64,000 nt of DNA from Saccharomonospora piscinae (GCF_005862235.1 NZ_VCEK01000006.1:124001-188000), one strand, 5' to 3'; positions 45,114 through 54,952 are shown, counted from the first letter of the stretch. Notes: generated by a model from the sequence alone, not told the origin. Translations and numbers: made by a program.

Positions 45114-46355
45114 GTGCCCGCGACCCAGCAGGTGATCGTCATCGGAGCCGGACTGGCCGGCCTGGCCGCCGCGACACACCTCGCCGAAACCGGTGTCGGC
45201 GTGCGCGTGCTGGAACGCGCCGAGGCGCCCGGTGGGCGGGTGCGCACCGACCACGTCGACGGCTTCCGCCTCGACCGCGGCTTCCAGGTGCTGCTGCCCG
45301 CCTATCCCGAGTTCCGGCGGCTGGTGCGGCCTGCCCGGCTCGGCCTGCGCGGCTTCACGCGCGGGGCGCTGGTGCGCGACGACGGCGGGATGCGGCTGCT
45401 CGCGGGCCCGTGGCACGGTCCCCGCGCGGTGCGGGACGTGGCGCGGTTCGTCCGCGAGCATCCGGGCGACGTCCTCGCGCTCGCGCGACTGGCGCTGCGT
45501 GACGCCGTACTGCCCGCGTCCGCCCTGCGGCGCGCGCCCGAGCACACCGTGGGGCACGACCTGCGTCGGCGGTTCAGCACCGAGACCGTCGAGACGCTGC
45601 TACGGCCGTTCGTCGCGGGTGTGTTTCTCGACCCCGGCCTGGCGACCTCGGCACGGTTGTTCCACCTGATCTGGCGCAGTTTCGTCCTCGGCGGAGCGGC
45701 GGTGCCCGAACTCGGGATGCAGGCACTGCCCCAGCTGCTCGCCGACCGGCTGCCACCGGGCACCGTCGAGACCGGACAGGAGGTGGCCGACCTGGGCGAG
45801 CACGACGTGCGGCTCACGAGCGGAGAGACCGTCAGCGCCGACGCGGTCGTCGTCGCCACCGACGGCACCACCGCCGCCCGGCTGCTCCCGGACATCGAGC
45901 CGCCCGCCTGGCACGCCGTCACCACCTGGTACTACCGGACGGCGCGGCCGCCGCTGAGCGCGCCGACGCTCGCGCTGGACGGCACCGGCGACCTGCCGCT
46001 CAACAGCCTGGTGAACAGCCAGGCAGCCCCCACCTACGCCCCGCAGGGCACGTCGCTGGTCCAGGCGTCCGTCCCCGGAATCGCCGACAGCGCGGGCAGC
46101 CTCGAACCAGCGGTGCGTGAGCGGCTCGCCGTGCTCTACGACACCGAGACCCGGGACTGGCACCTGCTCGCCACCTACCCCATCGAGCACGCCCTGCCCG
46201 TGCTGGGACCGGACGCACCCCTGAGCAGGCCGGTGCGCGTGCGGCGCGGTAGTTACGTGTGCGGCGACCACCGCGACACCCCGTCGATCCAGGGCGCACT
46301 CGTCTCCGGCCGCCGCGCCGCGCAGGCCGTCCTCGCCGACCTGGCGCGGCGGTGA
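45114..46355 (+). CDS. FAD-dependent amine oxidase/protoporphyrinogen-type oxidoreductase
   Basis: 413 residues. VIVIGAGLAGLAAATHLAETG is the FAD site, followed by ERAEAPGGRVRTDHVDGFRLDRGFQVL, the pattern of the flavin amine oxidase/PPOX/phytoene desaturase group, and a C-terminal VCGDHRDTPSIQGALVSGRRAA that closes the FAD domain. It follows the FeS photolyase by 25 bp with GAGAGGACC upstream of GTG 45114. Substrate unknown. A carotenoid or porphyrin-like substrate would fit a light-linked operon (inference). Confidence 0.86.
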   Translation: MPATQQVIVIGAGLAGLAAATHLAETGVGVRVLERAEAPGGRVRTDHVDGFRLDRGFQVLLPAYPEFRRLVRPARLGLRGFTRGALVRDDGGMRLLAGPWHGPRAVRDVARFVREHPGDVLALARLALRDAVLPASALRRAPEHTVGHDLRRRFSTETVETLLRPFVAGVFLDPGLATSARLFHLIWRSFVLGGAAVPELGMQALPQLLADRLPPGTVETGQEVADLGEHDVRLTSGETVSADAVVVATDGTTAARLLPDIEPPAWHAVTTWYYRTARPPLSAPTLALDGTGDLPLNSLVNSQAAPTYAPQGTSLVQASVPGIADSAGSLEPAVRERLAVLYDTETRDWHLLATYPIEHALPVLGPDAPLSRPVRVRRGSYVCGDHRDTPSIQGALVSGRRAAQAVLADLARR

Positions 46356-46428
46356 GGTCAGGAGGACGGCAGGTGCTTCGCGATCTGCCGTGCCAGCTCG
46401 CCGAACTGACACCGCACGATGGAGAAGC

Positions 46429-47478
46429 TCAGCCCAACTCGTCTTTACCTTCGTAGATGACGGGAAGCCATTCCTGTTCGATGACCAGCGCCAAGCGCCG
46501 CTTCGTCTCCCACGTCAGATGTTTGCACACGGGGTCCACACAGGATTTAGCCACTGCCTTGTGCCGTTCGGGAGATTTACATGCGAGTATGGCTAAGATC
46601 CGCACTACTAAGAGAACGGGTCGAACATCGACGGTCTTAATGAGATCCACGATCGTCTTGCACACACTCTCTGTAGCCGCACATATTACGGCGTCGTCGA
46701 GAGCAAGTCGGTGTTTGCTTTGGCGCCATTCGATGATCTGGCCAGATAGCCATTTTGCTACCCGATCAGGGATCAATGTGGACACTTTGCTGAGCGTCCC
46801 CAGATATTCGGCAGTGTTGGCCAGCAAGTCACACCAGAAATGGTCCGCGAGAGCCTTCTTTACTTCTCGTGGAACATAGCCCTCGAGCCGATCGGCGACG
46901 TCGTCGAGCGCGCATTCGAACGCTGCCACGCCAAACGCCTCGACCTGATCGAGCGTCGATCCCGACCCCATGGCCTTCCGGAGCTCATCGACCGCACGTC
47001 TACGGTCGGGTTGCTGGCCAGAAAGCGATGAGTACTCTGAGTCTCCCAGAGACTGGTGGGAGTTCCGACTCTCGGATGAGCCGGGGATTCCGTCCGGTGC
47101 ACGCTCGAGGAAAAATTCGTCGTCAGCGAAATTCGCACCGGCTACGCCTTCATGGTCATCGCGATCTCGACTCCAGGCCACACCACGATGCCGTTGGTCA
47201 TCTTCGGCGAGCAGGTCAACGAGGTCCGCAACGGCTGAGTCCATGCTCGCGGCCTTCTTGGGTAAAGTGGCTCTTCCCCTTGTCTTGCACTTCTCAAACG
47301 CGGCTCGCCACCTTCTGTCGGCAGTTCCTCGAAGATCTCGACGCCCCTGTGGGTCAGGGTCTCGAGCGAGACTCACCGCTCCGGTCCAGCCGTGCCAAGC
47401 ACCTCCGCAAACGCCGCATGCACAGCTGCGACTCTCGGCCTTTTCGCAGCTGGCATAGTGCCCGTCGATCGCAGCCAT
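46429..47478 (-). CDS. Orphan protein with N-terminal Cys/His motif, low-G+C gene
   Basis: 349 residues, no family recognised. The N-terminus has C-x-C-x2-CGG-x2-HGW (SCACGVCGGAWHGW, about residues 18-31), a possible zinc knuckle. The centre is charged and low in complexity; the C-terminal 180 residues are helical (LEGYVPREVKKALADHF, then KWLSGQIIEWRQSKHRLALDD). The base composition is about half G+C by eye (92 of 180 in 46561-46740) against well over 65% in neighbours, a sign of horizontal transfer. ATG 47478 has GAGGGGG upstream. Confidence 0.6.
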   Translation of the reverse strand: MAAIDGHYASCEKAESRSCACGVCGGAWHGWTGAVSLARDPDPQGRRDLRGTADRRWRAAFEKCKTRGRATLPKKAASMDSAVADLVDLLAEDDQRHRGVAWSRDRDDHEGVAGANFADDEFFLERAPDGIPGSSESRNSHQSLGDSEYSSLSGQQPDRRRAVDELRKAMGSGSTLDQVEAFGVAAFECALDDVADRLEGYVPREVKKALADHFWCDLLANTAEYLGTLSKVSTLIPDRVAKWLSGQIIEWRQSKHRLALDDAVICAATESVCKTIVDLIKTVDVRPVLLVVRILAILACKSPERHKAVAKSCVDPVCKHLTWETKRRLALVIEQEWLPVIYEGKDELG

Positions 47479-47778
47479 GTTCCCCCTCGTCGTCGACTCT
47501 GATCAATCGATGGTCTTGCCCCTTGTCTAGTAATCCGTACCGCTAATGAGGTGAGACGCGCTCTGTAGATCGCGGTGATGAAAGCGATCACCGGCGTGGT
47601 CGATTGACCTCGGCGTGTGGGTGACGCTGGTAGCAGTGGCCGCAACCGGCCCTTCCGAACGGGCCGTCAGAGTTCGGTTCGGGTTGCCTTGAGCATGGCT
47701 TCCAGCGGCACAGTAGCTAAGAGCACCCACGCTCCGGGCCCGCCGCCCGCCATTCACCGGATCGGGCGACGTCAGCGC
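47479..47778. other. Gene-free stretch beside the siderophore operon
   Basis: Only weak inverted repeats are seen (CGGCCC/GGGCCG at 47647-47666 and GGTGAT/ATCACC near 47570). The first could help end the minus-strand siderophore transcript. No gene is supported. Confidence 0.4.
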
Positions 47779-49101
47779 CTACCCCTCGGGGGCCGGGGTG
47801 GTGAAGCTGGTGAACGCCGTGTTCTTCGGCAGGCGGAAGACCTCCCGGCCCGCGACCGCGTTGAGGACCGTGGCGTTGCGGTAGGCGCCGATGCCGAGGT
47901 CCGGCGCTGCGACGCCGTGGCTGTGCAGGTCGGCGTTCGACACGAACATCCGGCCGGAGACGGCGGGGTCGAGTTCCACCGAATGATCACGCCGCACGCG
48001 GTACCGGCCCCGCTGGTCCCGGCGCACGAGCGGTTCGAGCCCGGCGAGGAACCCGGGTGTGCGCTGCCGGTATCCGGTGGCCGCGACGACCAGGTCGGTG
48101 CGGTGCTCGAACCGGGTCGCTGTGTCCCGCTGGTGACAGGTCAGCACGACCTCGCCGGTGCGGTCGTCGACGGCCGCGTCCTCGACCGCCACCGCGCAGC
48201 GCAGCCGGACCGGAGCGGGGCCGTCGTCCAGCTCCCGCCGGTACAGCTCGTCGTGGATCTCCTCCAGCGTCTCCGCCGAGATCCCCTTGTAGTGGCGCCA
48301 CTGCCGGGCGACCAGCTCGTCACGCACCGGCTCGGGCAGCCCGTGAAAGTAGTCCACATAGGCCGGAGTGGTCATCTCCAGCACCAGTTTCGTGTAGTCC
48401 AGCGGGGCGAACGACTCGGTGCGGGTCAGCCAGTCCACGGCCGGGCCCCCGGCCCGGTTGCGCCGCAGCAGATCGAGCGCGACCTCCGCGCCCGACTGAC
48501 CGGAGCCCACCACCGTCACCCTCCCCGCTTCGGCCACATCGGCGTCGCGGTCCAGGTAGTCGGCGGTGTGCAGCACCCGCTCGGCGGGGAGCTCACCCAG
48601 CGCGTCCGGTAGCGCCGGTTCGGTGCCGATCCCGAGCACGACGTTGCGGGCGGCAGCGGTGTGGACGCCGCCATCGGAACACTCGACCCGCACGAGGAAC
48701 CGCTGCCGCGTGTCATCCCAGGACACCGAGCACACGCGGTGCCCGAACCGGACGGTGTCCAGTCTCGCCGCCGCCCAGCGCAGGTAGTCCTCGTACTCCC
48801 GCCGGGTCGGGTGGAACTGCTCGCGCACGTAGAACGGATACATGCGGTCCACGTCCCGCAGGTAACACAGGAACGACAGCGGGTGGGTGGGCTCGACCAG
48901 GGTCACCAGGTCGGCGAGGAAGCTCACCTGGAGCCGCGCCTCGTCGAACATCACCCCCGGATGCCAGCGCAGCTCCGACCGCTGCTCGAACACCACGAGG
49001 TCGACGTCGTCCACCCCGTCGGCGAGCGCCGCCAGGCCCAGGTTGAACGGCCCGCACCCGACGGCCACCACGTCGTACTCGGTCTCCGGTGCGCCGCGCA
49101 T
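47779..49101 (-). CDS. Lysine/amine N6-hydroxylase of siderophore pathway
   Basis: 440-residue flavin N-monooxygenase of the IucD/RhbE/DesB family, which hydroxylates the terminal amine of lysine, cadaverine or diaminopropane. VVAVGCGPFNLGLAAL is the FAD site with the GxGPFNL signature; TVVGSGQSGAEVALDLL is the NADPH site, and SNADLHSHGVAAPDLGIGAYRN the family C-terminus. ATG 49101 overlaps the acetyltransferase stop by 1 bp. With the decarboxylase in the same operon, cadaverine is the likeliest substrate (inference). Confidence 0.92.
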   Translation of the reverse strand: MRGAPETEYDVVAVGCGPFNLGLAALADGVDDVDLVVFEQRSELRWHPGVMFDEARLQVSFLADLVTLVEPTHPLSFLCYLRDVDRMYPFYVREQFHPTRREYEDYLRWAAARLDTVRFGHRVCSVSWDDTRQRFLVRVECSDGGVHTAAARNVVLGIGTEPALPDALGELPAERVLHTADYLDRDADVAEAGRVTVVGSGQSGAEVALDLLRRNRAGGPAVDWLTRTESFAPLDYTKLVLEMTTPAYVDYFHGLPEPVRDELVARQWRHYKGISAETLEEIHDELYRRELDDGPAPVRLRCAVAVEDAAVDDRTGEVVLTCHQRDTATRFEHRTDLVVAATGYRQRTPGFLAGLEPLVRRDQRGRYRVRRDHSVELDPAVSGRMFVSNADLHSHGVAAPDLGIGAYRNATVLNAVAGREVFRLPKNTAFTSFTTPAPEG

Positions 49102-49658
49102 CACGGCCTCCTCCGCTCGTAGGTCAGGACGACGGCCGTCTTGTCCGGCAGGACGACCGTCTCGCCCGGGACGAAACCGGCGCGCCGGAACGCGGTCAGC
49201 GACGCGCCGTTGCCCGCGTCCGGCTCGGCGACGACCCGCCGGCACGCGGCGTCGGCCGCGAGCAGGCCGTCCGCGAGCGCGGCCAGCAGCGCCGTGCCGT
49301 GTCCGCGCCCGGTGCGCCGCTGCTGGCCGATCGCGAGGTGGACGCCGAGGTCGTGGGCGTCGTGCGTGACGTAGTCGGCGAGCCGGTCCCGTGCCACCCG
49401 GTAGACCTCGACGTAGGCGAGATCGGCACCGTCGAGCGCGACCAGGCATGGCAGCGAATGCGTTCCGGCCCGCTGCCGCGCGATCTCGTCGCGCCAGCGC
49501 GGCAGCGGCCAGTCCTGTCTCCAGTACCGCGCGACGTGCGGCTCGGTCATCCAGCGCTGGATCAGCGGCGCATCGTGCTCGACCGACGCGACGCGCACCG
49601 ACCAGGGCTCGCCCAGCCTGGGCAGGGGCGGCGGCCCGACCGCGGGGTGGGCGCTCAT
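49101..49658 (-). CDS. Siderophore hydroxylamine acetyltransferase (IucB-like)
   Basis: 185-residue GNAT of the AlcB/IucB type that acylates the N-hydroxy-diamine to a hydroxamate. RWMTEPHVARYWRQDWPLPRW is the characteristic N-terminal part, DLGVHLAIGQQRRTGRGHGTALL the acyl-CoA site, and NGASLTAFRRAGFV the end. ATG 49658 overlaps the NIS synthetase stop as ATGA. The acyl donor (acetyl- or succinyl-CoA) cannot be fixed from sequence. Confidence 0.9.
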   Translation of the reverse strand: MSAHPAVGPPPLPRLGEPWSVRVASVEHDAPLIQRWMTEPHVARYWRQDWPLPRWRDEIARQRAGTHSLPCLVALDGADLAYVEVYRVARDRLADYVTHDAHDLGVHLAIGQQRRTGRGHGTALLAALADGLLAADAACRRVVAEPDAGNGASLTAFRRAGFVPGETVVLPDKTAVVLTYERRRP

Positions 49659-51457
49659 CGGGCCTCCGTCCACAGTGGGTTGGGCGCGTCCAGATACACC
49701 GACTGCGCGTCCAGCGACGCGAGCACCTCGTCGATGCCGTGCAGGCGGGTCAGCAGGTTGCCCTTGCACGGCAGCGAGCGGGCGTGCAGCCAGCGGCGGG
49801 CCAGCCGGTCGCCGTCCGGTCCGGCCTCGGCCAGCGCGGGCAGCGCCGCGCGCAGCCGGTCGGCCAGGACGCCGAGCAGGTCGGGCTCGCTCGCCAGGCC
49901 GTCCACGGCGAGGCAGCCCACCACCGCGAACGCCTGATTACGCAGCAGGTAGTACGACAGCCGCTCGTCCACGATCTCGTCGGCCACGACCGCCAGCGTC
50001 GACGACTCACCACCCAGCAGGGCGCGCACTCGCGGCTCGTGGGAGGCGGCCAGGTAGTAGCCCTGATTGTCCCGGAACGCCGCCCCGGCGACCCCGCCCC
50101 GGTCGTCGAGGCGCACCAGCGTGTTCTGCTGGTGCGCCTCCAGCCCGATCCCGGTGGCGGCGTAGAGGTGGAGCATCGGCACGAGCACCCGGTCGGTGTA
50201 GTCGGCGACCCAGCGCCGCGCGTCGCCCCAGGTCGCGACCAGTTCGGCGAGCCTGCTGGGGCCCTCGCCCGGTCGCGGCGCGACCAGCCCGGCCAGGCAG
50301 CGCAGGGCGCCGATGCCCTCGGGCACCTCCCGCACCGCGACGTCGAGCCCGGTCACGTCCGGCCCCTGCGGGCGGTCGGGCTCGTCCACGGCCAGCCAGG
50401 CCGGGTCCGTGGTGATGGTGAAGCCAGGGTGCGCGGTGGCGGTGGCGGTGGCGTAACCGGCGTCGAGCAAGCGGTTGATCTCCAGACCGCGCCGGAGTTC
50501 GGTGCGGGTGGACTCCCGTCTGGAGTTCGTCAGCCGCAGCCCGAGTGAGAGCTTGAGCATCACCTCGGCGTCCGGGCGGTACAGCGTGCGCACGCTGGAG
50601 GTCGGCCACCATTCCGGGCCGAGCGGACCGAGCGGTTCCAGCAGGCCCGCCCCGACGAGCGCGGCGATGCGGGGCCGGTTCGGCAGCTCCCGGGCCTGCC
50701 ACGGATGTGCGGGCACGAGCACCCGCCCGTCGTCGGGTCCGTCCTCGGCGAGGCCCGCGAGCAGGCGCACGGTGTCGCGGCCGCCGAGCGCCGGGGCGCC
50801 CACGACGGCGTCGTGGGACACGATCGTGGGGTCGGCGGCGAACCAGTGCAGGCGAAACGACCCGCGCCGCTCGGGTGAGTAGAGCGCGGACTCCCGATCG
50901 GAGAGGCCGTCGCGGCTCTTCGGCGCCGGGTGGTTCAGGTGGCCGAGGACGAGGGCCTGCTCGGCGTCCAGAAATCCGTCCACTCCCTCGGGTGGGACGG
51001 GATGGTCCCGGCGGTGGGCCACGAACGAGGTGACCCGCCGGACCGATTCGGCCGTGCGCTCGACCAGGTCGGCCACCTCACCGGAGGGCACACCGCCGTG
51101 CCGGTCACCGACCCCGGACGCCGCCTCGGCGGCCAGCAGGGCGGTGGCGACCACGGGATCGGCCCGCGCGCCGAGCGGCCCGGCGGGGCCCTCGACGGTC
51201 ACCGGCCCGAACCGGTGCCACCCGGTCGGCGAGCAGTGCCGCACCTCGGTGACCAGCGTGAGACCGGTGGCGGGCAGGGTGAGCCGCAGCGGGCCCGCCT
51301 CGATGCGGCACGCGGTCTCGGTGAGCCAGCAGCGCAGCAACGCCTCCAGGTGCGCGTGCTCCGCGGCGACCCGCGCGTCGGAATCGTGCAGCGGATCACC
51401 GTCCCGCGCGGCGTGCGGTGCGGGCTCCCGCCGCCGGCCCGTCCCGGTCGCGGTCAT
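49655..51457 (-). CDS. NIS siderophore synthetase, IucA/RhbC-like
   Basis: 600-residue IucA/IucC-family ATP-dependent amide ligase. Key segments: VPAHPWQARELPNRPRI, PTSSVRTLYRPDAEVMLKLSLGLRLTN (ATP/substrate region), GLEAHQQNTLVRLDD and FRDNQGYYLAAS. The SSVRT with the following KLSLGLRLTN resembles the type A group (IucA, RhbC) that condenses the first amine with citrate. It belongs to the operon with a second, type C-like synthetase. ATG 51457 overlaps the decarboxylase stop. Confidence 0.9.
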   Translation of the reverse strand: MTATGTGRRREPAPHAARDGDPLHDSDARVAAEHAHLEALLRCWLTETACRIEAGPLRLTLPATGLTLVTEVRHCSPTGWHRFGPVTVEGPAGPLGARADPVVATALLAAEAASGVGDRHGGVPSGEVADLVERTAESVRRVTSFVAHRRDHPVPPEGVDGFLDAEQALVLGHLNHPAPKSRDGLSDRESALYSPERRGSFRLHWFAADPTIVSHDAVVGAPALGGRDTVRLLAGLAEDGPDDGRVLVPAHPWQARELPNRPRIAALVGAGLLEPLGPLGPEWWPTSSVRTLYRPDAEVMLKLSLGLRLTNSRRESTRTELRRGLEINRLLDAGYATATATAHPGFTITTDPAWLAVDEPDRPQGPDVTGLDVAVREVPEGIGALRCLAGLVAPRPGEGPSRLAELVATWGDARRWVADYTDRVLVPMLHLYAATGIGLEAHQQNTLVRLDDRGGVAGAAFRDNQGYYLAASHEPRVRALLGGESSTLAVVADEIVDERLSYYLLRNQAFAVVGCLAVDGLASEPDLLGVLADRLRAALPALAEAGPDGDRLARRWLHARSLPCKGNLLTRLHGIDEVLASLDAQSVYLDAPNPLWTEAR

Positions 51458-53067
51458 CGCGCCTCCTCCTCGGTCTCGCCAGTCCCGCGCCGTCCCGCGC
51501 GCAGCACCCGGTCGATCAGCTCGTCGATGTCGCGCGGCGTGGCCGCGGGGTTGAGCAGGGTGAACTTCAGGCAGACCCGCTCGCGGACGGTGGTCCGGCC
51601 GATCAGCGCCTCGCCGGATTCGAGCAGCCTGCGCCGCAGCGCGCCGTTGATCCGGTCGAGCCGGTCCTCGCCGACGTCCCCGGCAGCACCACCGCGGTAC
51701 CGGAACACCACGGTGGTCAGCTCGGCACCGGCGACTAGTTCCAGCTCGGGCTCGGCCGCGATGCGCCGCTGCGCGTGCGTGGCGAGGTCGTGGCAGACCT
51801 CGACCATGCGGCCGATCCCGCCGCGGCCGTGCGCGAGCAGGGTCGCCGCGACCTTCACCGCGTCGGGCCGGCGCGTGGTCTGGAGGCTGCGCCCCAGGAG
51901 GCCGTCGTAGCCCGCGTCGCTGTCGTCGGCCGGGTTGAGATAGCCGACGGTGCGCTCCAGCGGCTGGAACCCGCCCGCGTCACCCACCAGCAACGCGCTG
52001 GCCGAGGCCGGTTGCCAGCCGACCTTGTGCAGGTCGACGGTGATCGAGTCGGCGAGTTCGATCCCGGCAAGCCGGTCGGCCAGCCGGTCGGAGAACAGGG
52101 CTCCGAAGCCGTAGGCGGCGTCCACGTGCAGCCACACGCCGTGCTCGGCGGCGATCTCCGCGAGCTGCGGGAGCGGGTCGACCGAGCCGAAGTCGGTGGA
52201 GCCCGCGGTCGCGACGATCGCGACGGGCGTGCCCGCACCCCGCGCGGCGCGCAGCGCGGGGTGCAGCGCGTCGGGACGCATGCGGCGGTGGGCGTCCACG
52301 GCCACGGGCCGCACGGCCCGCTCGCCGAGGCCGAGCGCCGCGCACGCCCGGTGGACCGAGAAATGTGCCAGCTCGGAGCACAGCACCACGGGGCAGGGCA
52401 ACGCGGCCACGCCGTCGTCGCGCACGTCCACTCCGTGCGCGCGGGCGGCGCTGTCCCGCGCCAGCAGGAGCCCGAGCAGGTTGGACAGCGAGCCGCCGGG
52501 AGTGAGCACGCCGTCGGCGCTGGTTCCCAGCCCGGCCAGCCTGGTCAGGCACCGCACCACCCAGCGCTCGACCGCCAGCGCCGAACCAGCCGAGTCGTAG
52601 GTGTCCAGCGAGGCGTTGCCCGCGCTGGCCAGTGCGTCGGCGGCCACCGCGACGGCCAGCGGGGGCGGTTGCAGGTGCGCCGCCGCATGCGGGTGCGAGA
52701 GGTCGATCCCGAACTCGGCGAGCAGCGTGGCGAGCCTGCGCAACGCGGCGTCCGTGCCGATCCCGTTCTCGGGAAGCGTTGGGGGCCCGAGCGCACCGGC
52801 AGCCTCAGCCAGCACCTCGGCCGGTGTTCCCCGGGGCGCGGGCCCGCCGCTGCGCCGGGCGGCGCGGGCCGAGGCCAGCGCTCCGGCCAGTGCCGCCACG
52901 ACCTCGGCCGCACCCGGGTCGGCCCCCGCGAGGATCGAGGGAGGAAACGCACCGGGACGGTGCCCGGTCGCATTCGACGCGCTCTGTGCCGTCTCGACGG
53001 TCTGGGGCAAGGGAGGTTCTCCTCGTTCCGGGAGAGGGCGGGCAGGATCGGTACCGCACCTGGTCAT
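51454..53067 (-). CDS. PLP-dependent group II amino-acid decarboxylase
   Basis: 537 residues. The pyridoxal lysine is in SITVDLHKVGWQPASAS (the DxHK motif), with LHVDAAYGFGAL and VLTPGGSLSNLLGLL as supporting motifs of the pyridoxal-dependent decarboxylase family (DABA/lysine/glutamate type). It makes the diamine backbone: lysine to cadaverine is likely since no diaminobutyrate aminotransferase is present in the operon (inference). ATG 53067 overlaps the preceding synthetase stop as ATGA. Confidence 0.9.
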   Translation of the reverse strand: MTRCGTDPARPLPERGEPPLPQTVETAQSASNATGHRPGAFPPSILAGADPGAAEVVAALAGALASARAARRSGGPAPRGTPAEVLAEAAGALGPPTLPENGIGTDAALRRLATLLAEFGIDLSHPHAAAHLQPPPLAVAVAADALASAGNASLDTYDSAGSALAVERWVVRCLTRLAGLGTSADGVLTPGGSLSNLLGLLLARDSAARAHGVDVRDDGVAALPCPVVLCSELAHFSVHRACAALGLGERAVRPVAVDAHRRMRPDALHPALRAARGAGTPVAIVATAGSTDFGSVDPLPQLAEIAAEHGVWLHVDAAYGFGALFSDRLADRLAGIELADSITVDLHKVGWQPASASALLVGDAGGFQPLERTVGYLNPADDSDAGYDGLLGRSLQTTRRPDAVKVAATLLAHGRGGIGRMVEVCHDLATHAQRRIAAEPELELVAGAELTTVVFRYRGGAAGDVGEDRLDRINGALRRRLLESGEALIGRTTVRERVCLKFTLLNPAATPRDIDELIDRVLRAGRRGTGETEEEAR

Positions 53068-54914
53068 GCCAGCGGGTTGGGCAGGGTGCCGTTCGGGTGC
53101 AGCGCGTGCCGCAGCGCGCGGTCGCCGTAGCGGGTGACGACGATGCGGTCCCGGTTGAGCGCGTAGCGCGGGATCTCCGGTGAGAGCAGGTCGTACTCGC
53201 CGAAGCGGTCGGCCAGCTCGGGATGCCTGCGCTGAACGTCGAGGACGGTCCGGCGCGCCAGGGCCCAGAACCGCTGTTCGGGCACGCCGAGCTGTTCGGA
53301 GCACAACGGCGCCAGGTAGCGGAAGTGCCCGACGAACACCTGGTCCAGCACGTGCTGGCGGATCACGAAGGGAGGTTTGCGCGGCAGGACGTGGTCGTGC
53401 CCGTCGGGTTCGGGACCGCGTTCGGCCACGTCGGTGTCGGACACGCAGACGTCGTCGACGAAGTCCTTGAGGTAGAGCCGCCGGGGCACCTCGCGCTCGT
53501 CGAAGCCGAGCAGGGTGTTCTGGCCGTGCGGGTTGAAGGTCACGCCGTAGCGGTAGAGGACGCGCAGGATGGGACTCAGGACCGTGTCGAACAAGTGGTG
53601 CAGCCATTCCTCGGCCGGCAGCCCGGAGGCCCGCACGAGCTCGGCCACGAAGGCCGTGCCCTCGTCGTCGACGTGGAGCAGGGACGCGAAGGTGCGGACG
53701 CGCTCTGCCTCGTCGGCATAGCCGAGCGCGGACTCGCGCCAAATGCAGCCCAGCGTCTCCAGGTGCTGGTAGGGAACCTCGTCCACTTGCGACAGATAGG
53801 GGTGGCGGACGGTCACCGAGGCCACCTCGCCGAGGAACACCGTGCGCCCGTGCTCGGTCAGCACCGGATCGGCGGCCAGCAGGCCGCGCAGCCACTCGCT
53901 GACCACCGGAGCGCCCATCGTGCAGTGCGGCGGGATTCCCCGCCACACCAGGGTGTTGAGAATCTTCAGCGGGAGCTTGACGTCGAAGCGGCCGGGCGTG
54001 GTGATGTTGGCCATGGTGCGGATCGACTGGCCCGGCAGATACTCGTCGGGGCTCTCGCCCAGCGGGACGATGCGCCGCTGGGCGACGTCGGCCGCGTGCA
54101 GGACCTGCACGACGTGGTCCCACTGCCACGGATGCGCGGGCATCCAGACGAACGCGCCGGGATCGAGTCCGTCGGCCCGCAGGGCATCGGCCCAGTCCGC
54201 GCGGACGGCGCCGGGCAGTTCGCGGGCCAGCACCTCGTGTTCGGACAGCTCCGAGGTCCCGCGGAACTCGGCGAGCCCGCGATGCACCGCGAGCCACTGA
54301 AGCCGGACGGGCGTGCGCGCTTCGGGTGCGTAGCGGCGGGTGTCGCTCGCCGAGAAGCCGACGCGGCCCTTGTTGGCGACGAGCAGCGTGTGCCCGGTCA
54401 TGCGGGTGTCCAGTTCGGCGTGGGACAGCTCGCGCAGGCTCGCCGACGTCTCCCCGCCTCGGGCGAGGCGCGCGGCGTCCACGGCGAGCGTGGCTTCGAG
54501 CTCGGTCAGATACGTCGCCACGGTGGACGGGTCGGTTCCGAGAGTGCCCGCCGCGTCGATCAGGAACTGCAGCGCGTCCCACGCGGGGCGGGCGGACTCG
54601 TCGCCGAGCATCCCGGTGGCCGTCCTCGTCACCGAACCGGGCTCCACGCGCAGCCAGCCGAACGCCCCGGCACGCGCGCGGAATCCGTAGCGCACACCGT
54701 TGTCCAGCTCGACGCGGTATTCGCCGTCCTCGGTCTCGACGGCCTCCAGCATGTCCTCGAACGTCCACTCCCCGAGGGCCTTCGCCAGCAGCCGCCGGTT
54801 GGCCTCCCGCCAGGCCCGCGCACCGACCTCGGGCAGGTCCGGGACCGGGTGCGCGCCGGAAGCGAAGTCGGGGTCGGGCACGTCCGCACGGGGTTCCGTG
54901 GCGAGGTCAGGCAT
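53064..54914 (-). CDS. NIS siderophore synthetase, type C-like (DesD/RhbF-like)
   Basis: 616-residue IucA/IucC-family ligase and first gene of the siderophore operon. Segments MPAHPWQWDHVVQVL, PGQSIRTMANI, FDVKLPLKILNTLVWRGIPP and GVTFNPHGQNTLLGFDE match the type C group (DesD, RhbF, AlcC) more than the other copy in this operon. An IdeR/DtxR-like box (54953) lies 39 bp upstream of the ATG. Two complementary synthetases suggest a citrate-bridged product rather than a desferrioxamine macrocycle. Confidence 0.9.
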   Translation of the reverse strand: MPDLATEPRADVPDPDFASGAHPVPDLPEVGARAWREANRRLLAKALGEWTFEDMLEAVETEDGEYRVELDNGVRYGFRARAGAFGWLRVEPGSVTRTATGMLGDESARPAWDALQFLIDAAGTLGTDPSTVATYLTELEATLAVDAARLARGGETSASLRELSHAELDTRMTGHTLLVANKGRVGFSASDTRRYAPEARTPVRLQWLAVHRGLAEFRGTSELSEHEVLARELPGAVRADWADALRADGLDPGAFVWMPAHPWQWDHVVQVLHAADVAQRRIVPLGESPDEYLPGQSIRTMANITTPGRFDVKLPLKILNTLVWRGIPPHCTMGAPVVSEWLRGLLAADPVLTEHGRTVFLGEVASVTVRHPYLSQVDEVPYQHLETLGCIWRESALGYADEAERVRTFASLLHVDDEGTAFVAELVRASGLPAEEWLHHLFDTVLSPILRVLYRYGVTFNPHGQNTLLGFDEREVPRRLYLKDFVDDVCVSDTDVAERGPEPDGHDHVLPRKPPFVIRQHVLDQVFVGHFRYLAPLCSEQLGVPEQRFWALARRTVLDVQRRHPELADRFGEYDLLSPEIPRYALNRDRIVVTRYGDRALRHALHPNGTLPNPLA

Positions 54915-54952
54915 GGCTTCTCCGAGTCGTCGACAACGGCAACGCTCAGAGG

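Noticed and set aside
47527-47757. Short minus-strand ORF in the gap before the siderophore operon
   Set aside because: Translation is compositionally poor, has no ribosome site and no recognisable similarity.
51454-54768. A single 1104-codon frame spanning the decarboxylase and the upstream synthetase
   Set aside because: The upstream part is an out-of-frame shadow of the type C-like synthetase; the decarboxylase starts at ATG 53067 with an ATGA overlap.
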